From JBFWUW01 sp050247075 (lineage in GTDB: Bacteria; Planctomycetota; Planctomycetia; Pirellulales; JBFWUW01): a stretch of 58,192 nucleotides of DNA. The stretch's first letter is position 1; every line of letters begins with the position of its first letter. Made by a program: the position numbers and the translations under genes. Positions 45,822 to 54,512 of the stretch are shown here, one piece after another. The notes below the pieces were generated by a model. That model had not been told where the DNA came from. It saw only the letters and a list, made by a program, of their open reading frames with translations, and searched no databases. Where the stretch lies: NCBI GenBank assembly GCA_050247075.1, contig JBFWUW010000044.1, positions 1 through 58,192 of the forward strand. Direction: 5' to 3'.

Positions 45822-47507
45822 ATGATGGGAAGATTCTCCACGATTAAGACGACTTCCGCCGCAGCGCCCTCGCGTACATTTGGTGGCGCAATCTTGGGCG
45901 CGTTGTTACTGTTTTCCGCCTGGGGAATTTCCCCGGTGCCGGCGGCCGCCCGCGAGGGGCAAGACCCGCCAGCGGTGGTTGCCCGGGAAGTGCAAGACCT
46001 GATCCGCAAGGGGCAAGAGCTTGAGTTGGAGGAGCGCTGGAGCGAGGCCCTGACCCACTACGAGGATGCCTACCGCGAGCATCCCCAGGTGCGCGAGTTC
46101 GAGCAAGGCATGCGGTACAGCCGCATCCACTACGACTTGGGCCGCCGTTACGGCGACTCCAGTTTCCGCCAGCAACTGCTGGCCTCGTCCGAGCGCGTGG
46201 CGTTGGACCTGTACGCCGAAGTGCTGTTGATGGTGCAGTCGCACTATGTAGATAAGCCCAACTGGAAGCAGATCCTGGAACGGGGCCTGACCGGCTTTGA
46301 TGTGGCCTTGACTTCTCCCACGTTCGCCAAGCATCATCTGGCTGATGTGCCGGAGGAAAGGGTCGACGCTGCCCGCATGAACCTGCGGACCTGGCTGTTG
46401 CAGCAAAAGGTCACGACCCGGCATGACGCCCGCGAGATCGTGGCGGGGGCCGCCCGCTACATGCATCGCGAGCTTGGCCTGTCCTCCACCGCCTGTATCG
46501 TGGAGTTCACCTGCGGGGCCGCGAACTCGCTCGACGAATATTCCAGCTTTTTGACGGGCGACCAGTTGGAAGAGACCTATGCCCAGATCGAAGGCAACTT
46601 TGTCGGGTTGGGCGTGGAACTGAAAAGCGACGAGGGCTCGCTGTTGATCGTCAAGGTTATTTCGCGCAGCCCCGCCGAAAAGGCCGGCATCAAGGCGGGC
46701 GACCACATTGTCGCCGTGAATCGCGAGTCGATCGTGGGCATGGATACTGACGCCGCCGCCGACAAGCTGCAAGGCCCCGAGGGGACTTCCGTCGATGTGA
46801 CGGTGGTTACGGCCGGCCTGCGGCCGCGCGTGCTCAAGATTGTGCGGGCGCAAGTAGATGTCCCCAGCGTCGATGACATCAAGGTGATTGATCCGCAGTT
46901 CGGCGTGGCTTACCTCAAGCTGACCTGCTTCCAGAAGACCACCTCGCGTGATCTCGACAAGGCACTGCTACAACTGCAAAAGCAAGGCATGAAGAGCCTG
47001 ATTATCGACCTTCGCGGCAACCCTGGCGGGTTGCTGACCGCCAGCGTGGACGTGGCCGACAAGTTTGTCGAACGGGGGACGATCGTCTCCACCCGCGGCC
47101 GCATTCCGGCCGAGCAGCACGAGTACCAGGCCCGCGTCAACGGCACCTGGAAGATGCCGCTGGTGCTGCTGATCGACGGCGACAGTGCCAGTGCCAGCGA
47201 GATCTTGGCGGGCTGCATTCGCGATAATCGCCGCGGGACGATTGTGGGGACTCGCAGTTATGGCAAGGGTTCGGTGCAGGGCATTTTCTCGCTCGACCGC
47301 GCCAAGGTCGGCCTGCGGCTGACGACTTCGCGGTTCTACTCGCCCAACGGACACCCGTTCAGCAAGATTGGCGTGGAGCCCGACGTGGTCGTGCGAACCG
47401 CGGCCAAGCCGATCGACGGACAAGTGGCGTCTCTCGCGGGCCAGGATAACGACCTGATCTTGCAATCGGGGATCGACGCTGCCCGGCAGCGGATGGCCCG
47501 CCGGTAG
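45822..47507 (+). CDS. C-terminal-processing protease (S41/CtpA family)
   Basis: A 561-residue secreted or periplasmic serine protease. An N-terminal signal or anchor (FGGAILGALLLFSAWG) is followed by an unusual helical region of about 200 residues (VQDLIRKGQELELEERWSEA onward), then a PDZ domain (NFVGLGVELKSDEG, KAGIKAGDHIVAVN) and the S41 domain with the Ser region DGDSASASEILAG and the Lys region SYGKGSVQG of the Ser-Lys dyad. Family members trim C-termini of envelope or photosystem proteins. The ATG at 45822 has GGGGACC upstream and starts the signal; the longer frame from 45600 is rejected. Confidence 0.9.
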   Translation: MMGRFSTIKTTSAAAPSRTFGGAILGALLLFSAWGISPVPAAAREGQDPPAVVAREVQDLIRKGQELELEERWSEALTHYEDAYREHPQVREFEQGMRYSRIHYDLGRRYGDSSFRQQLLASSERVALDLYAEVLLMVQSHYVDKPNWKQILERGLTGFDVALTSPTFAKHHLADVPEERVDAARMNLRTWLLQQKVTTRHDAREIVAGAARYMHRELGLSSTACIVEFTCGAANSLDEYSSFLTGDQLEETYAQIEGNFVGLGVELKSDEGSLLIVKVISRSPAEKAGIKAGDHIVAVNRESIVGMDTDAAADKLQGPEGTSVDVTVVTAGLRPRVLKIVRAQVDVPSVDDIKVIDPQFGVAYLKLTCFQKTTSRDLDKALLQLQKQGMKSLIIDLRGNPGGLLTASVDVADKFVERGTIVSTRGRIPAEQHEYQARVNGTWKMPLVLLIDGDSASASEILAGCIRDNRRGTIVGTRSYGKGSVQGIFSLDRAKVGLRLTTSRFYSPNGHPFSKIGVEPDVVVRTAAKPIDGQVASLAGQDNDLILQSGIDAARQRMARR

Positions 47508-47511
47508 GCTG

Positions 47512-48180
47512 TTAGTTGCCACTGGCGGCTTGTCCGCCAGTGCCTTGCCGATTCGACGGGGCCATTGGCGGGCAAGACACCGGTGGCACACGGCGTAGCG
47601 GAACAAGACGCAACAGCGACAGCCCGACAGCCGCGCCCGCGATGACGAAGGCCCAATAGCGGGAGGCAAACGGCGCATACAGTACATGGTGCAGCGCCAA
47701 CAACGCGGCGATGAAGGACAAACGGAAGAGAGGCTTCCAAAGTTGCCAGCGTAGCACCCCCATCAGGGGCTTAACGCTGCCCACCAGCAGCAACATCAGC
47801 AAGGCCCAGGCCAGCACGCCCGACTGCATGTACTGCAACAACAGGGCCGCCCACCAGTCTTCACGTAAATAGGTGGCCAGCACCACCACCAGGTGCCCCA
47901 GCGCCGCCAACGCGCTGGCGATGCCGGCATTTCGGCTCAGGCGGGCCGAGGCTTCGCGGCTGACATTCCAGCCCAGCCATTGCGCACCGCGCGACAGCGG
48001 ACTGACGAGCAGCGACAACACCAAGAAGCCGACCGCCGCGTAACCGCTAATCTGGCACGCCAATACGATCCGATCGAGATAGTACACCGGGGTGACGTAC
48101 ACCCGCACGCACCAGGCGGCCAGCCCCAGCCAGGCTGCCACCAAGGCGGCTTCGTCGAGAGGTATCAGTCGTTTGGCCAT
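47512..48180 (-). CDS. Six-helix membrane protein, possible b-type cytochrome
   Basis: A 222-residue integral membrane protein with about six hydrophobic helices and His residues inside or at the ends of helices (ALGHLVVVLATYL, ALLALHHVLYAPFASRYW), a pattern recalling the ferric-reductase-like (MsrQ/YedZ) fold. Homology is not secure. It begins 9 bases after the stop of the di-haem c gene, so the two are coupled. That context supports a redox role, perhaps moving electrons between the membrane pool and the c-type partner. The last 25 residues are Pro/Gly-rich and cytosolic or flexible. It converges on the protease gene with 4 bases between their stops. Confidence 0.55.
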   Translation of the reverse strand: MAKRLIPLDEAALVAAWLGLAAWCVRVYVTPVYYLDRIVLACQISGYAAVGFLVLSLLVSPLSRGAQWLGWNVSREASARLSRNAGIASALAALGHLVVVLATYLREDWWAALLLQYMQSGVLAWALLMLLLVGSVKPLMGVLRWQLWKPLFRLSFIAALLALHHVLYAPFASRYWAFVIAGAAVGLSLLRLVPLRRVPPVSCPPMAPSNRQGTGGQAASGN

Positions 48181-48189
48181 GCCAGTTTG

Positions 48190-50475
48190 TTAGAGGCGTT
48201 CGAGCAGATAGATCAAATCGTTCAATTCATCGGGCGACAAGGCCCGCACGTTGCCATGCCGGTTGGGGCGGTTGTGCCGCACGAGTACTTCATGCAGCGT
48301 GGCTGCCCGCTGGTCGTGCAGGTAGGGGGCGGATGTCGCCAGCCCGCGTAGCGAGGGTGTATCGACGAACGACTCTACGCCCAAATCGGCGGCCAATTCG
48401 CGGCCATAGTCTGGAAACAGCAGCGATACAGGGTGCTGCCCCAGGTTGGTCATCGCTGGCGGCGCGTGGCAGTGCGTGCAACGGGCCTTTGCCATGGCGG
48501 CCATCCCGGCGGCCATGCGGTCCCAGTCGGTTGTTTCCGCCTGTCGGGCGTGCCACGGCGGCGGCAGGCTGTTCATGAACTCGGCCAGCGCTTGCGCGCG
48601 GTCCCACTCCACCTCTCGCGTGTATCCGCGATAGCCCGTCTCGGCCAGGTCGTGCAGATCGCGCAACCGTCCGTGGCTGCCATCGCGCAGATAAGGCGAC
48701 GTGCCGGCAACTCCCCGCACCGACAACACGCCTGGCTCAACGCCTTGGCCGATGTCGTGCTGCGCGTAATCAGAATCGGCATCGGTGTGGCAGCTTTGGC
48801 AAGAGATACCCGCCCGCGTCCCTTCCATGAAAGTCCGTTCTCCGTGGCGCACCAGCAACGAGGTTGGATCGTCCTTGGCCAGCGTTTCGTCGCTGGGTGC
48901 CAGTCGAATCAGCTTCCGCAATTCCCCGTCGCTGTCGAACAGGCCCAGTGTGCCATCGACTGGCGAAGCCACGCACCACAAGCCTTCGCCCAAGCCGGCA
49001 ATCCCGTGTGGGGCGAACAAGGGAAAGGAATCAAGCGGCAGATACCGCAGGGCCACACCGTCGGCCAGCGATAATTCAGCCACTTCATTGCTGCCTGCGC
49101 AGCACACCAGCAGCCTGCCTTCGACTTCGGCCATGCCCATCGGGGATATGCCATGTTCGGTATTGCCCGGCGAGTCTTGCGACAACCCGCGACGGTCGGT
49201 GACGAACGCGCCGCCAATACGCCAACTCTCCAGATCGAGCTGGTGAATGGTGTTTTCCACCAGATGATTGGCCGGCGACGTGTCCGGTCGAACCAGCGAC
49301 ACCGTGGTCGCCAACAACAGATGCCGGCCGTCGGCCGGGCGGACCATGCTGACGACGGGGCGGGGCAGCAAAATGGGCGGGCCGGAGACCTTCCAATTCG
49401 ACGGCGCGGGAGGCTGTTGGCTGTCGTCTGATTTCAGCCGGACGATGGCGTGTCCCCGCCGATCGGTGAGGATAACTTCCGTCGCGTCTCGGCCAAACTC
49501 CAGCCAGTCGGGCGAAAAGTCGAGCGACACAAGGCCGGCCGGTTGGAGCGATTCGGTGTCGAGGAAATGGACGCCCGCGGGGTGGCTATCGCAGGCCACG
49601 GCCAGCAACCGGCCGTCGGGCGAGACCGCCATCCGCACCTGAAAGGCGGGCATTTGCACGCGCTCGAGCGTTTTGCCGGACTCGGTGTCGATGATCCACA
49701 GGTGGGGGCTATAACGATGCGAGACGGACACCCGGCCGCCGTTGAGCAACGCGCAGTCGGTGGGGCCGTCATCCACCGGCAGTCGGCGGTGGCTGCCATC
49801 GCTATGGATCAGGATCAGCTCGTCGGTCTCCTCGCTGACGGTAGCGGCAATTCCCAGATTGGCGTCGCCGCTCAGCCAACGGGGGTGAGGCTGGGCTAAC
49901 CGATAGTTCAGTTGCCGCGAATGGGGCACGCCATCCACCAACAGGGCTGGGCTGAACGGACCCGCCGGTTGTGCCGCCAGATCGCGGACTTGCCGGGGAT
50001 CATGGTCCAAGACAAACACGCCTTGCCCCAGCGGAATGGCCGCCCGCGGTTCGCTGGTCGGGGTCCAGCGGACGGCGGCCGTCTGGCTGCCCGGCGCATG
50101 AATGACAAACCGTTGCGGTTGATGTGAAACCACCAGAGGGGGCGAGATGGCGGGCGTTTGCTCCAGATAGAGCCGGTCGCGCATGTTCTCACGGACGGTA
50201 TCCCACTGCCGCCAGGGCTGCGAGGCGGCCAGTTCGCGCAACCCCCAGGCGGCCGGCGCGATGGCCGCCAACAGGTAAATCGCCAGACGCTGTTTGGGCG
50301 AAAGCCGTTCGGAGAGTTCGCCCAAGGGAGACCACGACAGGGCCAATTGCACGGCCAAGAGGGCGATTGAATACGCCAGCAACAGCCAGGCCACGCCGGG
50401 TACCGGGTAGAGCGACCAGACCGCCAACGCGACCAGCAGCACAAAAAATTGCCAGGAACTGTTGCGGCTGCTCAC
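48190..50475 (-). CDS. Membrane-anchored di-haem cytochrome c with propeller domain
   Basis: A 761-residue protein. Three hydrophobic helices at about 8-26, 29-48 and 65-82 anchor it. The middle (about 130-530) is propeller-like (MAVSPDGRLLAVACDSH). The C-terminus resembles the di-haem cytochrome c peroxidase/MauG family, with two haem-attachment motifs CQSCH and CTHCH, and the diagnostic SPYLRDGSHG and DTPSLRGLATSAPYLHDQRA. The start is a GTG with GGAG about 11 bases upstream. Peroxide reduction or oxidative modification of a partner is inferred from the family. Fusion to a membrane anchor and a propeller is unusual. Confidence 0.8.
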   Translation of the reverse strand: MSSRNSSWQFFVLLVALAVWSLYPVPGVAWLLLAYSIALLAVQLALSWSPLGELSERLSPKQRLAIYLLAAIAPAAWGLRELAASQPWRQWDTVRENMRDRLYLEQTPAISPPLVVSHQPQRFVIHAPGSQTAAVRWTPTSEPRAAIPLGQGVFVLDHDPRQVRDLAAQPAGPFSPALLVDGVPHSRQLNYRLAQPHPRWLSGDANLGIAATVSEETDELILIHSDGSHRRLPVDDGPTDCALLNGGRVSVSHRYSPHLWIIDTESGKTLERVQMPAFQVRMAVSPDGRLLAVACDSHPAGVHFLDTESLQPAGLVSLDFSPDWLEFGRDATEVILTDRRGHAIVRLKSDDSQQPPAPSNWKVSGPPILLPRPVVSMVRPADGRHLLLATTVSLVRPDTSPANHLVENTIHQLDLESWRIGGAFVTDRRGLSQDSPGNTEHGISPMGMAEVEGRLLVCCAGSNEVAELSLADGVALRYLPLDSFPLFAPHGIAGLGEGLWCVASPVDGTLGLFDSDGELRKLIRLAPSDETLAKDDPTSLLVRHGERTFMEGTRAGISCQSCHTDADSDYAQHDIGQGVEPGVLSVRGVAGTSPYLRDGSHGRLRDLHDLAETGYRGYTREVEWDRAQALAEFMNSLPPPWHARQAETTDWDRMAAGMAAMAKARCTHCHAPPAMTNLGQHPVSLLFPDYGRELAADLGVESFVDTPSLRGLATSAPYLHDQRAATLHEVLVRHNRPNRHGNVRALSPDELNDLIYLLERL

Positions 50476-50713
50476 GCGAAGAGTTGCTCCACGAATCCGA
50501 GGTAAACAAGACCTTAATACGCACGATATCGCAACAGTTAGTTTAACACGCGGGGTTTTCGACGACTCTCGATTAATGCGTTGAATTGCATTCGTTGGAA
50601 TTTCTTGGTTGCATCGCCCGAACGAACGGTCTAAGGTGCGAAGGGTATCTATTAGTGCCGGACAGGGGGTGTCCGTGGAACAATGTGTCTCGAAATCATT
50701 GGGAGAGATTTGT

Positions 50714-51796
50714 ATGAAAAGATGGCGATTTTACACTTTGGCAATCGTGAGTCTGTTGGCGCTGGTGATTGCGCCGCTGGTCTCTTCGCTTCCGCAAGCC
50801 AATGGCTGGGCGGAAGGGGATGAGAACATGCCGGCGGAAGAGGATGTGGCCGTAGCCCCGCCTCCTTCCATCGACCCGGCGTTCGACATGTACGTCAACA
50901 TCGACTTGCTGCTCGATGCCTGGAGTGAACTCAATCCATCCCTGATGACCGACGTGGCCTTGCAGTTGGCCGCAGGCGAGCGGGTGCTATTGCGTCCGCA
51001 CAAGCTAGGTTCCGCCGCCGATTTGATGTCGCTGGCGGCCCGGCTGGCTGGCAAGAACAACGACGAAGCCACATTGGCCCGGCTGGCCAAGGCCGCCGAC
51101 TTGATCGACAGCGAGGAAGTCGCCGAACAGGTGGAAGTCGCCACCAAGTTGGCCGGCAACAGCCGGGCCGACGAGCCGGCCTTGACGGTCTCGGTAGCTA
51201 CTGCGGAAGTGGAAGACATTGCCTTTTTCAGCGGTGCGGTCGAGGGGATTCGCGCCGCCGAATTGGTGGGCGATATCGACGCCATCACCGATATCCAAGA
51301 AAACGTCGACAGCTTCGAAGGACTGACCGACCAGCAGAAAGAGTATCTCAAAACCATCACGGGCAACGCCATCGAGTCGAGCGGCGATGTGGGTGAAACC
51401 AACACCATCGCGGCCAGCCTGCGCAAGCTTAGCGGAGACACCCGTGGCGGCTTCTACATCGGCTTTCCGGGCGGCGGCGGAATAGGATTCGGCACGGGCG
51501 GCCGTGGCCACGGCGGACACGTTCATGGCGGCGGCGGACATGGCGGCTACGGCGGTCGGGGCCACGGCGGTGGCGGATATGGCGGCCGCGGTCACGGTGG
51601 CTACGGTGGTGGCGGCTATGGCGGCCGGGGCCACGGTGGCTACGGCGGTGGCGGCTATGGCGGCCGCGGTCACGGTGGTTACGGCGGTGGCGGCTACGGC
51701 GGCCGCGGTCACGGTGGTTACGGCGGCTACACGGGCCATCGCGTCCGTTGGGGACATGGCGGCGGTTGGGGACATGGCGGATGGAGCTATCCGTAA
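50714..51796 (+). CDS. Secreted protein with Gly/His/Tyr-rich tandem repeats
   Basis: A 360-residue exported protein: signal peptide (WRFYTLAIVSLLALVIAPLV), an acidic, alanine-rich helical region (about 60-250), then a tail of about 100 residues made of Gly, His, Tyr and Arg. Within the tail a 13-residue unit GGRGHGGYGGGGY repeats three times plus a shortened fourth (DNA 51581-51730). No family recognised. The tail resembles glycine-rich structural or metal-binding segments, with the His and Tyr spaced regularly. GGGAGAG lies 7 bases before the ATG, and a strong terminator follows the gene. Confidence 0.75.
   Translation: MKRWRFYTLAIVSLLALVIAPLVSSLPQANGWAEGDENMPAEEDVAVAPPPSIDPAFDMYVNIDLLLDAWSELNPSLMTDVALQLAAGERVLLRPHKLGSAADLMSLAARLAGKNNDEATLARLAKAADLIDSEEVAEQVEVATKLAGNSRADEPALTVSVATAEVEDIAFFSGAVEGIRAAELVGDIDAITDIQENVDSFEGLTDQQKEYLKTITGNAIESSGDVGETNTIAASLRKLSGDTRGGFYIGFPGGGGIGFGTGGRGHGGHVHGGGGHGGYGGRGHGGGGYGGRGHGGYGGGGYGGRGHGGYGGGGYGGRGHGGYGGGGYGGRGHGGYGGYTGHRVRWGHGGGWGHGGWSYP
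51581..51730 (+). repeat. 39-bp in-frame tandem repeat
   Basis: Units at 51581-51619, 51620-51658, 51659-51697 and a shortened 51698-51730. Each encodes 13 residues of the Gly/His/Tyr tail. Differences are almost all at third codon positions, so the protein unit is conserved more strictly than the DNA. Confidence 0.9.
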
Positions 51797-51883
51797 CCTC
51801 TCGCGTTTCCGTGCCGTAACTTGACATTGCAGACGGCAGACAATTCCTGACTGGCTAGGGCCGGAGAAATCCGAGCTTTCTGG

Positions 51884-51910
51884 CGGCGGGAGTTGCCTGC
51901 CGTTTTTTTT
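51884..51910 (+). terminator. Rho-independent terminator
   Basis: A stem of 7 base pairs, CGGCGGG with CCTGCCG (one G-T pair), loop AGTTG, followed by eight T. It lies 88 bases after the Gly/His/Tyr-repeat gene and ends transcription before the DUF1501 operon. Confidence 0.8.
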
Positions 51911-52085
51911 GTTGACCCCACAAGCGAGAAAAGTTTGCACGAGGCCGATTCCACCTTGGCATTTGAAGCGGCGACTCGATACATTGGACATATCGGCGAT
52001 CGTTCATGGGTTAGTGTCGGGCGTTCCCGCCCGAGCAATCAAACCAGATCGTCGCTGTTCGATCCCCTTTGCCAGCGAGGCCGGC

Positions 52086-53375
52086 ATGAATCATCCCCAC
52101 GCCTGCGGCCAGGCCCAACACGGTGTGTCGCGGCGGCAAATGCTGCAATCGGTACTGGGTGCTTCGGCGGCGGCCACTGTCGGCGGTTTGCCATTGTCTG
52201 TCTTGCGTGCCGAGGAAATTCGCGCTGCGGACAAACAAGTTGTGTTTGTTTGGCTGGACGGAGGGATGAGCCAGTTTGAGAGTTGGGATCCCAAACCTGG
52301 CACAATGTTTGGCGGCCCCTTCAAGGCCATTCCCACCAACGTGCCTGGCGTGCGATTGTGCGAGCTGATGCCCCGCATGGCTCAACGAATGGACCGCGTC
52401 TCGCTGGTCCGCAGCTTGCACACCCGCTTTGAAGATCACTCCAAGGCGGTCATCCCCATTCAACAGGGCGATCCCAAGAACCGCGGCGTGACCTACCCTT
52501 TCCTTGGTTCGGCCGTGGCGCGGCTGGCCGATGGCGGCATGCGGCAGCTTCCTCCTTATATCCACATCAAGCCGGGGTCGGGCGGTTTTTCCGTGCAAGA
52601 CGCCGGTTTCTTGGGAGCCAAATATGGCGCTCTGACATTGGGCGACGGCCAGGCACCCGCCAACCTGGTTGGGCCCGATGCGGCTGCCACTTCCCGACAA
52701 GAGGCGCGGCGTGCCCTGCGCGAACGGGCCAACGCGCGGTTTTCCCAGGGACGTTTGACCGACCTGCCCGAGGCCTACAACGTCACCTACCAAATTGCTG
52801 AACAGATGGCCCGCCATGCCGACCTGTTCAACCCTGAACTGTTGCCCGCGACCGACCTGGCCCGTTATGGAGACAGCCAATTTGGCCGGCATTTGTTGCA
52901 GGCGCGGCGGCTGATCGAGGCGGGGGTGGCCTTTGTCAAAGTGACGATGTACCACTGGGACACGCACGGCGACAACTTCAACTGCCACCAGGACGGAGTT
53001 CCCCAGGTCGATTCGGCCTTGGCTGCCTTGTTGGACGATCTACAAGACCGCGGCCTGTACGAGCGGACGATGGTGATTGTCCTGTCGGAGTTTGGCCGCA
53101 CCCCGCGGATCAACGCCCGCGTCGGCCGCGACCATTGGCCGGAGTGCTGGTCGATGGCGCTGGGCGGCGGCGGCATCCGGCCGGGGGCCGTCGTCGGGGC
53201 GACAAACGACTTGGGAACCTTCAACAGCCACGAAGAATACGACATGGGGCACCTGTTCCATACGGTCTTCCGCGGCTTAGGAATCGATCCCGATACGACC
53301 AGCTACGACAACGGCGGGCAGCCGCTGCCCATCGCGCACGATGACTGCACCGCCATTCAAGAACTGCTGCTGTAG
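52086..53375 (+). CDS. DUF1501 family protein, operon copy
   Basis: A 429-residue DUF1501 protein (sulfatase-like fold). The leader SRRQMLQSVLGASAAA is a twin-arginine-type signal. Hallmarks are VFVWLDGGMSQFESWDPKPG, the YHWDTHGDNFNCH metal-type motif, SEFGRTPRIN and a late GHLFHTVFRGLGIDPDT. It begins a three-gene operon with a WD40 protein (11 bases later) and a DUF1549/DUF1553 protein. The ATG at 52086 has GCGAGG upstream; a longer frame to 51909 is rejected. Biochemical function unproven. Confidence 0.88.
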   Translation: MNHPHACGQAQHGVSRRQMLQSVLGASAAATVGGLPLSVLRAEEIRAADKQVVFVWLDGGMSQFESWDPKPGTMFGGPFKAIPTNVPGVRLCELMPRMAQRMDRVSLVRSLHTRFEDHSKAVIPIQQGDPKNRGVTYPFLGSAVARLADGGMRQLPPYIHIKPGSGGFSVQDAGFLGAKYGALTLGDGQAPANLVGPDAAATSRQEARRALRERANARFSQGRLTDLPEAYNVTYQIAEQMARHADLFNPELLPATDLARYGDSQFGRHLLQARRLIEAGVAFVKVTMYHWDTHGDNFNCHQDGVPQVDSALAALLDDLQDRGLYERTMVIVLSEFGRTPRINARVGRDHWPECWSMALGGGGIRPGAVVGATNDLGTFNSHEEYDMGHLFHTVFRGLGIDPDTTSYDNGGQPLPIAHDDCTAIQELLL

Positions 53376-53386
53376 CCGAGGGAACA

Positions 53387-54448
53387 ATGCCTTTCCAACC
53401 CGACCAACTGCGGCTTGTAGCGGCCCATCAGTCCCCGCGGCAGTTGCTGGCGTGCTGTTTTTCCGCCGAACCCCAGCGGCTGTACTCCGCTGGCATGGAT
53501 GGCCAGTTGTCTCAGTGGAACCTGGAGAGCGGAGAGCAGACGGCTTTTCCGGCTCACCAAGGTTGGATCGAACGGTTGCGGATGTCTCCCGACCGGCAGC
53601 GGCTCTATTCGGCCGATTCCTGGGGACAAATCCGTGCCTGGAACACCGCGGACCAGCCGCCGTCTGCCCTCTGGAAGGTAGAGAATGCCTGCGGCAGTTG
53701 GCTGCGAGACATGGCGATCAGCCCCGATGGCAGCCGCCTGGCAACCTGCGGCAACGAACCCGTCGTGCGGGTGTACGCCGCCGCCGATGGCCAACTGCTG
53801 CAAGAGCTGCGCGGCCACGAACCGCCAGTCTACAGCGTGGCCTTTCGCGACCAGGAGACGCTCGTCAGCGGCGATCTGCACGGCAACGTCAAGCATTGGA
53901 ACATTGCCGAGGGACGCGAGGCGCGGCAACTGAACGCTCCCCGCCTGTTCAAAATTTACGAGCATTACCGTCAAGGCGGGGTGCGGGCGATGGCCTTCGA
54001 TACACAGGGCCAAACGCTGTACTGCGGCGGCATCGAAGGAACCAACGCCAACCAATCGCAAGGCCAGCCGACGATTGTGGCCCTGGATTGGGAGAGCGGC
54101 CAAGAACAGTTGGTGATGACGCCGGCGGAGGCCTTCAACGGGCCGATCATGGATATCGCCTTTCATCCGGCGGGGTTTGTCGTTGGAACCGGCAGCAGCG
54201 AGGGCGGGGGTATGATCTGGTGTTGGCTGCCCGGCCAGGCCCAAAGCGTTTTCAAATTGCAACATGCCACGTCATTTCGCCAGATGGATATCAGTGCCGA
54301 CGGTGCGCGTTTGGCGGCGGCGGCGTTTGGCGATTTGGGCGGACAGCGCGGCGGCAACGGACGCCGCCTGAATGACCAAGGCGATTACCCGTGCTTTGGA
54401 GGCAACCTAGTGCTGTGTACGTGGGATGCACCCGCTGCCGCGCCTTGA
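53387..54448 (+). CDS. WD40-repeat protein
   Basis: A 353-residue protein made of about seven WD40 repeats (LLACCFSAEPQRLYSAGMDG, DMAISPDGSRLATCGNEP, SVAFRDQETLVSGDLHGNV), so a propeller scaffold. No signal peptide is evident although both neighbours look exported, so it may act inside the cell. It lies between DUF1501 and DUF1549/DUF1553 genes, an arrangement common in planctomycetes. It probably links those proteins or reads their state; this is inference. Confidence 0.85.
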   Translation: MPFQPDQLRLVAAHQSPRQLLACCFSAEPQRLYSAGMDGQLSQWNLESGEQTAFPAHQGWIERLRMSPDRQRLYSADSWGQIRAWNTADQPPSALWKVENACGSWLRDMAISPDGSRLATCGNEPVVRVYAAADGQLLQELRGHEPPVYSVAFRDQETLVSGDLHGNVKHWNIAEGREARQLNAPRLFKIYEHYRQGGVRAMAFDTQGQTLYCGGIEGTNANQSQGQPTIVALDWESGQEQLVMTPAEAFNGPIMDIAFHPAGFVVGTGSSEGGGMIWCWLPGQAQSVFKLQHATSFRQMDISADGARLAAAAFGDLGGQRGGNGRRLNDQGDYPCFGGNLVLCTWDAPAAAP

Positions 54449-54512
54449 TTTGATGCCTTTGTTCCACTATTTGCCGCACAACCAAGTTCAGCAAGAAACG
54501 CGGATACCTGCT

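Noticed and set aside
53341..54375. 344-residue plus-strand open frame
   Set aside because: Overlaps the DUF1501 end and the WD40 gene in another frame. The WD40 frame has clear repeats; this one is Arg/Pro-rich noise.
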